A stretch of 64,000 nt of DNA from DASQMT01 sp963835735 (GTDB taxonomy: Bacteria > Actinomycetota > Thermoleophilia > Solirubrobacterales > Solirubrobacteraceae), in the NCBI GenBank assembly GCA_963835735.1, contig CAWIGP010000002.1, positions 1,664,749-1,728,748 on the forward strand. Reading direction: 5' to 3'. The notes under the pieces are model-generated. The model did no database searches. It saw only the letters and a program-made list of their open reading frames with translations, and was not told the origin of the DNA. Position numbers and translations under genes: made by a program. Below, in pieces: positions 54,580-63,479 of the stretch (the stretch's first letter is position 1; each line of letters opens with the position of its first letter).

Positions 54580-55608
54580 ATGCTAATGAACCCTGACCGC
54601 GGGCCCGCGACGACGGCGGGCACCATCGCCCTGGGGAATCTCGAGGCGCGGATCGACGGTCACGCGTGGCAGGCGACGCGGGGGCAGTTGACAGTGGGCG
54701 ATCGCGCCGAGCTCGTGGAGCTGATCGCCTTGCGCGGGCACGTGCTGGGCCGGGTTGCCGACGCCGAGCGGGCGGCGGCGCTCGCGGAGGAGCTCGTCGG
54801 CCAGGCGCCGGGCGAGGCCCGGTCCTTCATCGCGCGCGCCAGGATGGCGGCCGTCTTCCACCGGTTCGCGTCGGCCCTGACCGACCTCGATACCGCGGCC
54901 GCGCTGGGGGCCGATCGCGTGACCCTGGACGCGGAGCGGGCCGCGATCTATCAGGCGCTCGGACGCTACGACGAGGCGCTCGCGATCCGTCGACAGGCCG
55001 TGGAGAGTCGTGCCGACTTCAGCGCCCTGGGCGCGCTCGCCGGACTCTACGCCGAGCGCGGGGAGATGGTCGAGGCGGACCGCTGGTTCAGTCGCGGCGA
55101 GTCGCCGCTACCACAGCGTCTCGCCGTTCCCGCTGGCGCTGATGGAGCTTCCAATGCGGCCGGCTGTGGATGGAGCACGGACGATCTCCGCCGTGCCCGC
55201 GCCTGGTGCGATGCGGCAGTCCGCCGGCTTCCGGCCTTCGTGCCCGCGCAGGGCCACCTCGCCGAACTCGACGCGGCCCAGGGGGAAACGGCGGGCGCCA
55301 TCGCCCGCTTTCGGCCGCTGGCGCTCGCCTCCGACGATCCCGACTACGCGACACAACTCGCCCGCATCCTGGGCGAGGCCGGCCACACGGAGGAGGCGCA
55401 GACCTGGCGTGGCAGAGCCGAAACCCGATATGAGGAACTGCTCGCACGTCACCCGGACGCGTTCGCCGATCATGCCGCCGAGTTCTGGCTCACGATCGGA
55501 GGCGATCCCGACCGAGCGCTGCGGCTCGCACGGCAGAACCTCGCACTCCGCCAGACCCCGCGTGCCCGCGCGCTCGTGCGCCGGTCGAGCGCCCACCCGC
55601 CGGGCTAG
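54580..55608 (+). CDS. Tetratricopeptide repeat protein, with an internal garbled stretch
   Basis: 342 residues of TPR-like helices (FASALTDLDTAAALGADR, YQALGRYDEALAIRRQAVES, LAGLYAERGEMVEADRWFSR). Between 55105 and 55185 the reading frame gives unlikely sequence, while other frames give RYHSVSPFPLALMELPMR and then LWMEHGDLRRARAW. Three single surplus bases would explain this: together they restore the frame, so the ORF stays open but about 25 residues are wrong. No signal peptide. Probably a scaffold for the DUF4331/transport unit. Confidence 0.8.
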   Translation: MLMNPDRGPATTAGTIALGNLEARIDGHAWQATRGQLTVGDRAELVELIALRGHVLGRVADAERAAALAEELVGQAPGEARSFIARARMAAVFHRFASALTDLDTAAALGADRVTLDAERAAIYQALGRYDEALAIRRQAVESRADFSALGALAGLYAERGEMVEADRWFSRGESPLPQRLAVPAGADGASNAAGCGWSTDDLRRARAWCDAAVRRLPAFVPAQGHLAELDAAQGETAGAIARFRPLALASDDPDYATQLARILGEAGHTEEAQTWRGRAETRYEELLARHPDAFADHAAEFWLTIGGDPDRALRLARQNLALRQTPRARALVRRSSAHPPG

Positions 55609-55613
55609 CCGCA

Positions 55614-56342
55614 ATGTTCGGTCTCGATGAGTGGATCGCGCGGAGCTCCGACGGCACGACGCTGCTGATCGTGGTCGCTGTCGCGGCGCTGCTCGGCCTG
55701 CGCCACGCGACCGACCCCGATCACCTCGTGGCCATGACCGCCCTGATCGCCACCGGTGACGACCGCTCAGGGCAGGCGGCTCGCCGGCTCAGCCTCGTCT
55801 GGGGACTGGGCCATGCGACGACCCTGTTCGTCTTCGGGCTGCCGATCGTCTTCTACTCCGCCTACCTCCCCGAGCCCGTCCAGCAGGGAGCCGAGACGGC
55901 CGTCGGGGTGATGATCGTCGCGCTCGCCGTCTGGCTGCTCGTGCGCTGGCGATGCGGGACGTTCCACCCCCACGCGCACACCCATGCAAACGAGCACCGG
56001 GGCGGTGGGCACGGACACCGGCACCCGCCCGGCCGACGCACGCCGCTCGGCGCCTACGCCATCGGCCTCGTGCACGGGATGGGCGGTTCTGCCGGCGTCG
56101 GCCTGGTCCTCCTGGCAGAGATCCAGCGCCGTGTTGTCGCGATGACCGCGCTCGCCGTCCTCGCGTTGTTCACCGCGGTGTCGATGTGGATCGTCTCGGC
56201 CGGGTGGGGGCTCGCACTCAGCCGCCCGTCGGTCAGGCGCTCGCCCGATCGCGTCACGCCCGCGCTCGGCCTGGCCAGCCTGGCCTTCGGCGTCTGGTAC
56301 GCGCTCGGCGCGCTGACGCTCGTTCCCTATTTGGAGATCTGA
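55614..56342 (+). CDS. Nickel/cobalt transporter-like membrane protein (NicO/UreH type)
   Basis: 242 residues, six membrane helices. The first helix holds the signature GLRHATDPDHLVAMTAL, which resembles the HX4DH metal motif of nickel permeases. A His-rich loop between helices (PHAHTHANEHRGGGHGHRH) would bind metal. The second half has GLVHGMGGSAGVGLVLLAEI. Direction and metal are not fixed: NicO members may export, NiCoT members import. Five bases downstream of the TPR gene. Confidence 0.83.
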   Translation: MFGLDEWIARSSDGTTLLIVVAVAALLGLRHATDPDHLVAMTALIATGDDRSGQAARRLSLVWGLGHATTLFVFGLPIVFYSAYLPEPVQQGAETAVGVMIVALAVWLLVRWRCGTFHPHAHTHANEHRGGGHGHRHPPGRRTPLGAYAIGLVHGMGGSAGVGLVLLAEIQRRVVAMTALAVLALFTAVSMWIVSAGWGLALSRPSVRRSPDRVTPALGLASLAFGVWYALGALTLVPYLEI

Positions 56343-56359
56343 GATTTGGGGAGGTAGAC

Positions 56360-57127
56360 GTGCTGCTCGAGAACAAGAACGCCGTGATCTACGGAGGTGG
56401 CGGATCGATCGGCGGCGCCGTTGCGCGGGCGTTCGCCCGCGAGGGCGCCCGGGTCATTCTGGCCGGCCGCACGCCCGCGACGCTCGAGGCGGTGGCCGAG
56501 GACATCCGGTCCGCGGGCGGAGCGGCCGAGACGGCGGAGGTTGACGCGCTCGACGAGAACGCGGTCGACGAGCACGCCGACGCCGTGGCGGCGGATGCCG
56601 GCGGCATCGACATCTCCTTCAACGTGATCAGCCACCCGCACACGCAGGGGATGCCGCTCGCCGAGATGGCGGTCGATGACTTCATGGCGCCGGTGGAGAC
56701 GGCAGCGCGAACGACATTCCTGACCGCCAGGGCGGCCGCGCGGCACATGATCCCCCGGCGTTCGGGCGTGATCCTCGCGTTCGGTGGCCCCAGCGACCGA
56801 AGCGGCCCGATGCGCGACTACTACCTGGGCGGAACGCAGGTCGCCGTCGACGCGATCCTGGCAGCAATCCGGCGGCAGCTCGCCGTCCAACTCGGACCGC
56901 ATGGAGTCCGCGTCGTCACGCTCGCGAGCGGAGGCGTGCCCGAGTCGCTCCCAGAGGGCTTCGAGGGTCGCGAGAAGATCGTCGAGATGATCGAGCGGCA
57001 GACATTGCTCGGCCGGGCCGCGACGCTCGAGGACGTCGGCAATGCGGCCGCCTTCGCCGCCTCCGACCGGGCGCGCAGCATGACAGCGGCGATTGTCAAC
57101 ATCAGCTCCGGTTCCCTGATCGATTAG
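56360..57127 (+). CDS. SDR family protein lacking the usual catalytic Tyr-Lys motif
   Basis: 255 residues from GTG 56360 with GGGGAGG upstream. The cofactor motif is AVIYGGGGSIGGAVARAFAR with VILAGRTPATLEAV. In the active-site region, where Y-x3-K is expected, the sequence is YYLGGTQVAVDA, so the catalytic Lys is missing. Either the enzyme uses another residue or it is a non-catalytic relative. Eighteen bases after the transporter gene; functional link unclear. Confidence 0.85.
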   Translation: MLLENKNAVIYGGGGSIGGAVARAFAREGARVILAGRTPATLEAVAEDIRSAGGAAETAEVDALDENAVDEHADAVAADAGGIDISFNVISHPHTQGMPLAEMAVDDFMAPVETAARTTFLTARAAARHMIPRRSGVILAFGGPSDRSGPMRDYYLGGTQVAVDAILAAIRRQLAVQLGPHGVRVVTLASGGVPESLPEGFEGREKIVEMIERQTLLGRAATLEDVGNAAAFAASDRARSMTAAIVNISSGSLID

Positions 57128-57196
57128 CGAATCCGCTGAAACGAGCGCTTCGGCTTCCGCCCCGCTGGCGTACGCACAGCACCCGGCACGAACACG

Positions 57197-58174
57197 TCAG
57201 TCATTCGAGTCGACCTCGTTCTCCGTCGTTCGCCCGAATGCGGCGGCGGCGTCGGCGTGGAGCTCTTGGAGTTGCGCCGGGCTCGGGCACCAGGTCGACT
57301 CGAAGCCGCCGGTGTCCCAGCCGGCGAGGCGAGCGCCGGCCTCGTAGGCGCTCTGGCAGAACGCGAGCAGTGTCCGTCTGGGGTCTGGCGCAGTGCGCAC
57401 CGTCTCGTAGGGGAGGATCGCCAGCGAGCCGGCGCCGAACTCGATCCACTCGCCCGCGGACAGCGGTTGGTCGCGCAGCCCCTCGGGCTCGGGGGCGGTG
57501 TAGGAGTAGAACGCGGCGTCGCCGACGGTGTCGTCGCCGGCCCAGAACCCGAACGAGATGACCTCCTGCGAGTAGGCCTCCTGGGTGACCGGATCGGCGT
57601 CGATCGGCCCGCCCGGCCGTCCCGAGAACCGAGTCACCGCGAGGTCGAGGCCGTGCCAGAACAGGTGCACGGGGCTCGTCTTGCCGTTGAACCAGCCGCT
57701 GAACTCCTCGAACACCGAGTCCGACCAGTCCAGGATCCGGCCGAAGCGCGCGATCGCATCGCGATCCCAGGACGCGTGCTCGACGTCCTCGCGGAACGGC
57801 GTCGTCATCGGGACGCCGAACGGCTGCTCGGAGATCTCGACGTCGACGCCGAGCTCGCCGAGCAGCTCGTGGAGGCGGGCGTCGAAGTCCGCGACGGGCA
57901 GTCCGCCGCCGACCCCGAACAACCCGGTGCGACCGTCCGCAGTCCGGACGATCACGGCGTGATCGACGAAGTCGATCGCGATCTCGAACGTCGTGTCGCG
58001 GTGATGCAGCCGCCGCGTCGTGAGACCGCGCACATCGACGTACAGGGGCACGTTCCACCAGTGGTTGCGCGGCGCCGTGGTCGCCAGCCGGATCTTCCCG
58101 ATGATCTGGCTGTAGAGATGCAGCGTGTCCTTCGTTGCGCGCCAGTCGGCCAGATGCAGCTCCGGCAGGGTCAT
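57197..58174 (-). CDS. DUF5996 family protein
   Basis: 325 residues from ATG 58174, overlapping the UBP gene stop (ATGA). Family segments: LHLYSQIIGKIRLATTAPRN, HWWNVPLYVDVRGLTT, FWHGLDLAVTRFSGR, and a C-terminal QEVISFGFWAGDD. Function unknown. Last gene of the LUD-LLM-DsbA-UBP operon. The 70 bases before it on the other side separate it from the convergent SDR gene. Confidence 0.88.
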   Translation of the reverse strand: MTLPELHLADWRATKDTLHLYSQIIGKIRLATTAPRNHWWNVPLYVDVRGLTTRRLHHRDTTFEIAIDFVDHAVIVRTADGRTGLFGVGGGLPVADFDARLHELLGELGVDVEISEQPFGVPMTTPFREDVEHASWDRDAIARFGRILDWSDSVFEEFSGWFNGKTSPVHLFWHGLDLAVTRFSGRPGGPIDADPVTQEAYSQEVISFGFWAGDDTVGDAAFYSYTAPEPEGLRDQPLSAGEWIEFGAGSLAILPYETVRTAPDPRRTLLAFCQSAYEAGARLAGWDTGGFESTWCPSPAQLQELHADAAAAFGRTTENEVDSND

Positions 58175-58450
58175 GGGCGGCTCAGCACGAAGGCCACCTC
58201 GTCGACGTAGCACCAGCTCCAGTCCTCACGGGATTCGGCGGAGCGAACGATCGGGTGTCCCACACGGCGGGAATGGGCCGAGGCGTGCCGGTGCGGTGAG
58301 CTGTCGCAGCATCCGATGCGCGCCGCAGGTCTGACACATGCGCAGATGCACCCATGTCCCGCCGATCGCCAGGCAGTCCTCACATCCGGCGATCTCGGCG
58401 GGCAGCTCGGTCAGCTCGATGCTGCCGAGGTGCGAGCAGATGGCGCTCAT
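58171..58450 (-). CDS. UBP-type zinc finger protein, interrupted by a frameshift
   Basis: The start (ICSHLGSIELTELPAEIAGC, then CLAIGGTWVHLRMCQTCG) and the end (IGCCDSSPHRHASAHSRRVG, then HPIVRSAESREDWSWCYVDE) lie in two frames. The change is near 58320, where one extra G in GGCGCGCATCGG breaks the frame. Rejoined, the 92 residues hold the full Cys/His set of a ZnF-UBP domain, which in eukaryotes binds free ubiquitin C-termini. Its bacterial role is unknown. Start overlaps the DsbA-like stop; stop overlaps the DUF5996 start. Confidence 0.82.
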
Positions 58451-58953
58451 CTCGCCAGCGCCTCCAGCAGGGTTGCGGCGTCGTAGCCGCCGCGGTGCAC
58501 GACACCGTCGATGAATAGGGTGGGCGTGCCCCGGACCTCACCCGTCGCCATGCCGCTCTGCACGTCGCGGCGGACACGCGCGAGCACCGCGGTGCCGGTC
58601 CGGTCGCCGTCGAACCGCGCCACGTCGAGCTCGAGCTCGGCGGCATAGCGCAGCAGGTCGTCGTCCTCGAGCGCCATCTGGCGATGGAAGAGTCGCTCGT
58701 GCATGGTCCAGAACCGGCCCTGGAGCGCGGCCGCCTCAACCGCGGCGGCCGCGGGGAGGGCATGCGGGTGGATCTCGGTCAGCGGGAAGTGCCGGAACGC
58801 GAAGCGGACGCCCTCCCCGAGCTCTCGCTCGACGTGCTCGATCTCCCGGAACGCTCGGCGCGAGTACGGGCACTCGTAGTCGCCGTACTCGACGACGAGG
58901 CGCCCCGCCGACCCGCCGCGGACGTGATCGACCGCGTCGTCGAGCGGCTCCAT
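58447..58953 (-). CDS. DsbA-family thioredoxin-fold protein (single active-site Cys)
   Basis: 168 residues from ATG 58953 with GAGGCGAGG upstream; a GTG at 58977 is possible but would overlap the previous gene. The active site is YGDYECPYSRRAF: only the first Cys of C-x-x-C is kept. The C-terminal cis-Pro part is VRGTPTLFIDGVVHRGGYD. No signal peptide. A monothiol reductase or chaperone-like role is possible. Coupled to the UBP gene, a pair seen often in actinobacteria. Confidence 0.85.
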   Translation of the reverse strand: MEPLDDAVDHVRGGSAGRLVVEYGDYECPYSRRAFREIEHVERELGEGVRFAFRHFPLTEIHPHALPAAAAVEAAALQGRFWTMHERLFHRQMALEDDDLLRYAAELELDVARFDGDRTGTAVLARVRRDVQSGMATGEVRGTPTLFIDGVVHRGGYDAATLLEALAR

Positions 58954-58960
58954 CCTCGCC

Positions 58961-59909
58961 TCAGGCTCGAGTCGCACGGCGTTCTCCGGCAGCGCCGTCG
59001 AGGGCACGGCTCGTCGCGACGCGCTCGCGGACCCGTGGGGCGACGTCCTCGATGAAGGTCCGCAGCGTCGCGGGGTTCGGGTCACCTATGAGAACGAAGG
59101 TGCCGAACCCGTGGTCCAGCGCAAGGTGGGTGAGCACCTCCGTCCAGTGCTCGGGCGGCCCGACGATCGCCTCGTCGGTGTCACGCGCGGGCGCGCGCGC
59201 AACGGCGGTGAACGCCCCGGGCATGTTGTAGATGCGCCGGATCTCGTCTGGGTCGCGGCCGGCCTCGCTCGCGGCGCGGTCGATGCGGGCCTGGGCTTCG
59301 GCGGCGGCGGCCGGCGGCATGTAGTTCATCAGCGGCGCCGCCCAGCCGTCGGCCAGGCGCCCGGTGAGGACTAGGGCGCGCGGCTTCGCGGCGCCCAGCC
59401 AGATGCCGATCTCGTGCGCCGGCACCGGGCCCGGCCGCGCACCCTGGAGCCGGTAGTGGCGGCCCTCGAAGCGCAGCCCGGGAGCTCCGCTCCAGCTCGC
59501 GCGCAGGATCGTCGACGGCCTCCTCCAGAGCCTCGAGGCTCTCGCCGGGGGTGCGGTGCGGCGCGCCCATCGCCTCGGCGGCGCGCAGGAAGCCTCCGCC
59601 GCCGAGGCCGGCCTCGAAGCGCCCGCCGCTGAGTACGTCGAGCGTGGCCGCCGCCTTCGCGAACACGGCGGGCGGGCGCAGCGGCAGGTTGGCCACGTCC
59701 TGGAAGACGCGGATCTGCTCGGTCTGGCCGAGGATCACGCCCAGCAGCGCGAGCGCGTCGAGGTGCGCGGGCTGGTAGGGATGGTCCTGGACGGCGAGCA
59801 GGTCGTACCCGAGCCGGTCGGCGACGCGCGCCGTCTCGAGCACCCCGCGCGGATCACCCGCGTTCGGGATCAGGAAGTAGCCGAACTCGAGCCGGTGGCC
59901 GTAGTCCAT
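58961..59909 (-). CDS. LLM class flavin-dependent oxidoreductase, interrupted by a frameshift
   Basis: F420- or FMN-dependent luciferase-like monooxygenase family. N-terminal part (LEFGYFLIPNAG, GYDLLAVQDHPYQPAHLDAL, LSGGRFEAGLGGGGFLRAAE) runs from ATG 59909. Near 59508, one extra G in GTCGACGATCCTG shifts the frame; the C-terminal part continues HYRLQGARPGPVPAHEIGIW, GAAKPRALVLTGRLADGW. Rejoined, about 315 residues, normal length. It starts three bases after the LUD stop. Confidence 0.82.
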
Positions 59910-59912
59910 CGC

Positions 59913-60551
59913 TCAGAAGCCGACCGGCTGCCGGATGAGGACGACGTGGATGCGCCCGGGTTGCTCCTGGTGGATCTCGAGGATCTTCCCGACGTAGCTG
60001 TTCTGCCCGTAGGCGGCGAACGCGCGGGCGTCCTCGAGCTTGAGGCTGTGCTCGTAGATGCGCTTGCGCGCGGCTTCGGGGGTGGGCACGAGCTTCTGCG
60101 CGCCGACGACGAAGATGACGTTGGCGGCGCCCCAGCCGTAGGAGGCGAGCTGGCTGCCGGAGGCGGACGCGATGACCAGCGTCCCGTCGTGGGTGATGGC
60201 GTGCACGCTGCCGAGCGCGTAGTCGGGCTGGCCGGCGATCGCCTTCATCTCCTGCAGTTGGGTCGCGTAGTCCAGGGCGGTCATCGTGTTGCGCGCCGAG
60301 TCGTACGATCCGCCGTCGTCGATCGCGTCGGCGATGCCGGTCTCTTGCAGCGTGACCGAGGTGTTGGTCATCACGGAGGCGCCTTCGGGGATCCGGGCGA
60401 GGACGGCTTCGCGCGCGGCGTCGAGGTCGTCGACGACTTCGACGCTGAAGCCGTGCTCCTCGAGCGCGACGACGGTCGCGTCGAGCGTCTCGTCGTCCGG
60501 CAGCGCGGTGTAGTCGTCAGATGCGGGGGTCGTTCCGACCGTCTCTGTCAT
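59913..60551 (-). CDS. LUD-domain protein (LutC/YkgG-like)
   Basis: 212 residues from ATG 60551. The LUD fold is shown by GASVMTNTSVTLQETGI, DYALGSVHAITHDGTLVIAS and VIFVVGAQKLVPTPEAARKR. LutB/LutC proteins oxidise lactate with LutA; no LutA/B is nearby, so this stand-alone protein is of unknown function. First gene of a five-gene operon, divergent from the LuxR/ATPase gene. A broken copy of its start occurs at 53.2 kb. Confidence 0.88.
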   Translation of the reverse strand: MTETVGTTPASDDYTALPDDETLDATVVALEEHGFSVEVVDDLDAAREAVLARIPEGASVMTNTSVTLQETGIADAIDDGGSYDSARNTMTALDYATQLQEMKAIAGQPDYALGSVHAITHDGTLVIASASGSQLASYGWGAANVIFVVGAQKLVPTPEAARKRIYEHSLKLEDARAFAAYGQNSYVGKILEIHQEQPGRIHVVLIRQPVGF

Positions 60552-60580
60552 GTGCCCAGGGTGATGCCGCCGGCCCACGC

Positions 60581-60609
60581 TCGCATCCGCCGGTGGCCAG
60601 TCGTCTGGG
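60581..60609 (-). promoter_or_regulatory. Shared 29-base promoter motif, copy b
   Basis: On the minus strand it reads CCCAGACGACTGGCC, then ACCGGCGGATGCGA. It lies 30 bases before the LUD start and 37 bases before the divergent LuxR/ATPase gene, so it could serve both. The core ACTGGCCA-N2-GGCGGATGCGA is shared with copies a and c. Confidence 0.6.
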
Positions 60610-60645
60610 CCGGTCGGCACGCGGTGTAACGTCGGTGGGAGGCAG

Positions 60646-63432
60646 ATGGCGACGCATCCCCTCATGCAACGACGCGCCGGTGAGCTCCGGGGCCGGCGGA
60701 GCGAGCGCGACGTGCTCGACCGGTTCGTCGAAGCGGTCTGCGCGGGCGAAGGCCAGGCCCTGGTGCTGCGGGGCGAGCCGGGCGTGGGCAAGACGGCGCT
60801 GCTGGACTACCTGGTCGAGCAGGCGGCCAGCTGCCGTGTGGTACGCGCCGCCGGCGTCCAGTCGGAGATGGAGCTGGCCTTCGCCGGGCTGCATCAGCTG
60901 CTGGCGCCGATGCTCGATCGTGTCGAGCGTCTCCCGCAGCCGCAGCGCGATGCGCTGCGCACCGCGTTCGGCCTCAGTCCCGGGCCGGCACCGGACCGCT
61001 TCCACGTCGCTCTCGCGGTCCTGAGCCTGCTGTCCGACACGGCCGAAGAGCGCCCGCTGATCTGCGTGGTGGACGACGCACAGTGGCTCGATCGCGCCTC
61101 GGCACAGGTCCTCGCGTTCGTCGCGCGCCGCCTGGACGCGGAAGGGGTCGGCTTGGTCTTCGCGGCGCGTGCGCCGAGCGACGAGTTGGCGGGGTTGACC
61201 GAGCTGGACGTGGATGGTCTGGCTGAGGACGATGCCCGTGCACTGCTGGACTCCGTGCTCGCCGGGCCCGTGGACGCGCAGATCCGCGACCAGATCGTCA
61301 GCGAGACCCGCGGCAACCCGCTGGCGCTGCTGGAGCTGCCGCGTGGATACACGCCAGCGGAGCTGGCGGGCGGGTTCGCGCTCCCGGGCGCGGTGCCGCT
61401 CGAGGGCAGGATCGAGGAGAGCTTCCGGCGACGGCTCGACGCGCTTCCGGTCGCGACCCGGCGCCTGCTGCAGCTCGCGGCGGTTGATCCCGTCGGCGAC
61501 CCGCTGCTGGTCTGGCGAGCCGCCGAGCGGCTCGCGATCGGGACCGACGCCGCCACGCCGGCAGCCGAGGCCGGCCTGCTCGAGTTCGGCGCCCGAGTCC
61601 GGTTTCGCCATCCGCTGGTGCGCTCGGCGGCCTACCGGTCGGCGTCGGTCCAGCAGCGGCTGGACGTGCATCAAGCGCTGGCGGAGGTCACGGATCCGGA
61701 GGTCGATCCTGACCGCCGCGCCTGGCACCGGGCACAGGCCGCACCCGGGCCCGACGAGGACGTCGCCTCCGAGCTCGAGCGCTCGGCCGGCCGCGCGCAG
61801 GCACGCGGGGGCATGGCCGCGGCGGCTGCGTTCCTCGAGCGTGCGGCGATGCTGACGCCCGAGCCCGCTCGCCGTGTGCAGCGCCTGCTCGCTGCGGCCA
61901 GGGCGAAGCGCGACGCCGGCGCGCTCGACGATGCACTGGGCCTGCTGGTCGCGGTCGAGGCAGGGCCGCTCGACGCCGCGCAGACCGCCGAGGTGGAGCA
62001 CCTGCGCGGGCAGATCGCGCTGGAGCAGCAACGCGGCGGCGACGCCGCGCGGCTGCTGCTCAGCGCGGCCAGACGCTTCGAGCCGCTCGACGCCGACCTG
62101 GCGCGCGAGACGCACCTCGAGGCGCTCGTGGCCGCGATGTGGGCGGGCCACCTGAACGGTTCCCTGCGCGAGGCCGCCGAAGCCGCGCGGGCCGCGCCGC
62201 CCGGCCCCGACCCGCCGCGGGCGGTCGACGTCCTGCTCGACGGCCTGGCGATCCACTTGACGGATGGCTACGCGGCGGCCGCGCCGACGCTGACCCGCGC
62301 ACTCGAGCTGGTCCTCGCACGGGACGTCGCCTCCGACGAGGCCGGCCGCTGGCTCTGGCTCGCCGGATCCAGACCCAGCGCCACGGTCGCAGTCGAGCTG
62401 TGGGACGCCGAGTCCTGGCACGTCCTAGCTACTCGCGAGGCGCAGGTCGCCCGCGACGCGGGCGCACTCGTGCACCTGCGTCTCGCGCTGAACCTCGTCG
62501 CCGGAAGCCATCTCGTCGCGGGCGAGCTGACCGCGGCGGCGCTGGCGGTCGAGGAGGATCGCCTGATCGCGGACGCGACCGGGAACGCGCCGATCACGTA
62601 CACCAAGATGATCCTTGCGGCCTGGCGCGGCCAGGAGGCGCAGGCCTCCGAGCTGATCGAGGCGACGCTGCAGGAGGCGACCGCACGCGGCCTTGGCAGG
62701 TTCGTCACCCTCGCGACCCACGCGAGCGCAGTGCTCTTCAACGGCCTGGGTCGCCACGACGCCGCGCGCGACGCGGCCTTGCGAGCCTTCGAGCGCCATG
62801 TGGTGGGGCTGGAGCCACTGGTTGTGCCCGAGCTGATCGAGGCGGCGTCCAAGACCGGCGACGTGGCGCTGCTGCGTACAGCTCTGGGGTGGCTGTCCGA
62901 GCGCACGCGCGCAACGCCGACCGAGTGGGTGCTCGGGATCGAAGCCCGCGTCCGCGCGCTGCTGGCCGAAGGCGACGTGGCCGAGCGCCTGCACCGCGAG
63001 TCGATCGAGCGTCTCGGCCGCACGCGCGTCCGCGTGGAGCTCGCCCGCGGCCACCTGCTCTACGGCGAATGGCTGCGCCGCGAGCGTCGCCGCGTCGATG
63101 CCCGCGAGCAGCTGCGCACCGCCCACGACATGTTCGACGCGATGGGCATCGATGCGTTCGCCGAACGAGCTCGCCGCGAGCTCCTCGCCACCGGCGACAC
63201 CGCCCGCAAGCGCACCGCCGACACCCGCGACGATCTGACCGCCCAGGAGGCGCTGATCGCGCGGCTCGCCCGCGACGGCCTGTCCAACCCCGAGATCGGC
63301 ACCCGGCTGTTCATCAGCCCGCGCACCGTCAAGTACCACCTGCGCAAGGTCTTCCTCAAGCTCGGCATCAGCTCGCGCGGTGAGCTCGACCGCGTCCTCC
63401 CCGCCGACCTCACCACCGCCGCGCGGCTCTAG
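60646..63432 (+). CDS. LuxR-family transcriptional regulator with AAA/STAND ATPase and TPR-like domains
   Basis: 928 residues. Order: ATPase (~10-250) with Walker A LRGEPGVGKTALLDY and Walker B LICVVDDAQWLDRAS; a winged-helix/TPR-like helical middle (~300-850); and a C-terminal LuxR HTH (LTAQEALIARLARDGLSNPE, IGTRLFISPRTVKYHLRKVF). MalT-like LAL regulators are inactive until an inducer and ATP bind. Placement between the LUD operon and a hydrolase, with motif copies on both sides, suggests it controls them. Confidence 0.9.
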   Translation: MATHPLMQRRAGELRGRRSERDVLDRFVEAVCAGEGQALVLRGEPGVGKTALLDYLVEQAASCRVVRAAGVQSEMELAFAGLHQLLAPMLDRVERLPQPQRDALRTAFGLSPGPAPDRFHVALAVLSLLSDTAEERPLICVVDDAQWLDRASAQVLAFVARRLDAEGVGLVFAARAPSDELAGLTELDVDGLAEDDARALLDSVLAGPVDAQIRDQIVSETRGNPLALLELPRGYTPAELAGGFALPGAVPLEGRIEESFRRRLDALPVATRRLLQLAAVDPVGDPLLVWRAAERLAIGTDAATPAAEAGLLEFGARVRFRHPLVRSAAYRSASVQQRLDVHQALAEVTDPEVDPDRRAWHRAQAAPGPDEDVASELERSAGRAQARGGMAAAAAFLERAAMLTPEPARRVQRLLAAARAKRDAGALDDALGLLVAVEAGPLDAAQTAEVEHLRGQIALEQQRGGDAARLLLSAARRFEPLDADLARETHLEALVAAMWAGHLNGSLREAAEAARAAPPGPDPPRAVDVLLDGLAIHLTDGYAAAAPTLTRALELVLARDVASDEAGRWLWLAGSRPSATVAVELWDAESWHVLATREAQVARDAGALVHLRLALNLVAGSHLVAGELTAAALAVEEDRLIADATGNAPITYTKMILAAWRGQEAQASELIEATLQEATARGLGRFVTLATHASAVLFNGLGRHDAARDAALRAFERHVVGLEPLVVPELIEAASKTGDVALLRTALGWLSERTRATPTEWVLGIEARVRALLAEGDVAERLHRESIERLGRTRVRVELARGHLLYGEWLRRERRRVDAREQLRTAHDMFDAMGIDAFAERARRELLATGDTARKRTADTRDDLTAQEALIARLARDGLSNPEIGTRLFISPRTVKYHLRKVFLKLGISSRGELDRVLPADLTTAARL

Positions 63433-63437
63433 CCGTT

Positions 63438-63464
63438 CGTCGCACTGTCCACTGGCGGATGCGA
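63438..63464 (+). promoter_or_regulatory. Shared promoter motif, copy c
   Basis: The sequence ACTGTCCACTGGCGGATGCGA (given here as 63444-63464) matches copies a and b in its last 11 bases and in the ACTGkCCA part. It starts just after the LuxR/ATPase stop and ends 15 bases before the hydrolase ATG. Confidence 0.5.
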
Positions 63465-63479
63465 GCGCGGTCCGCGCGC

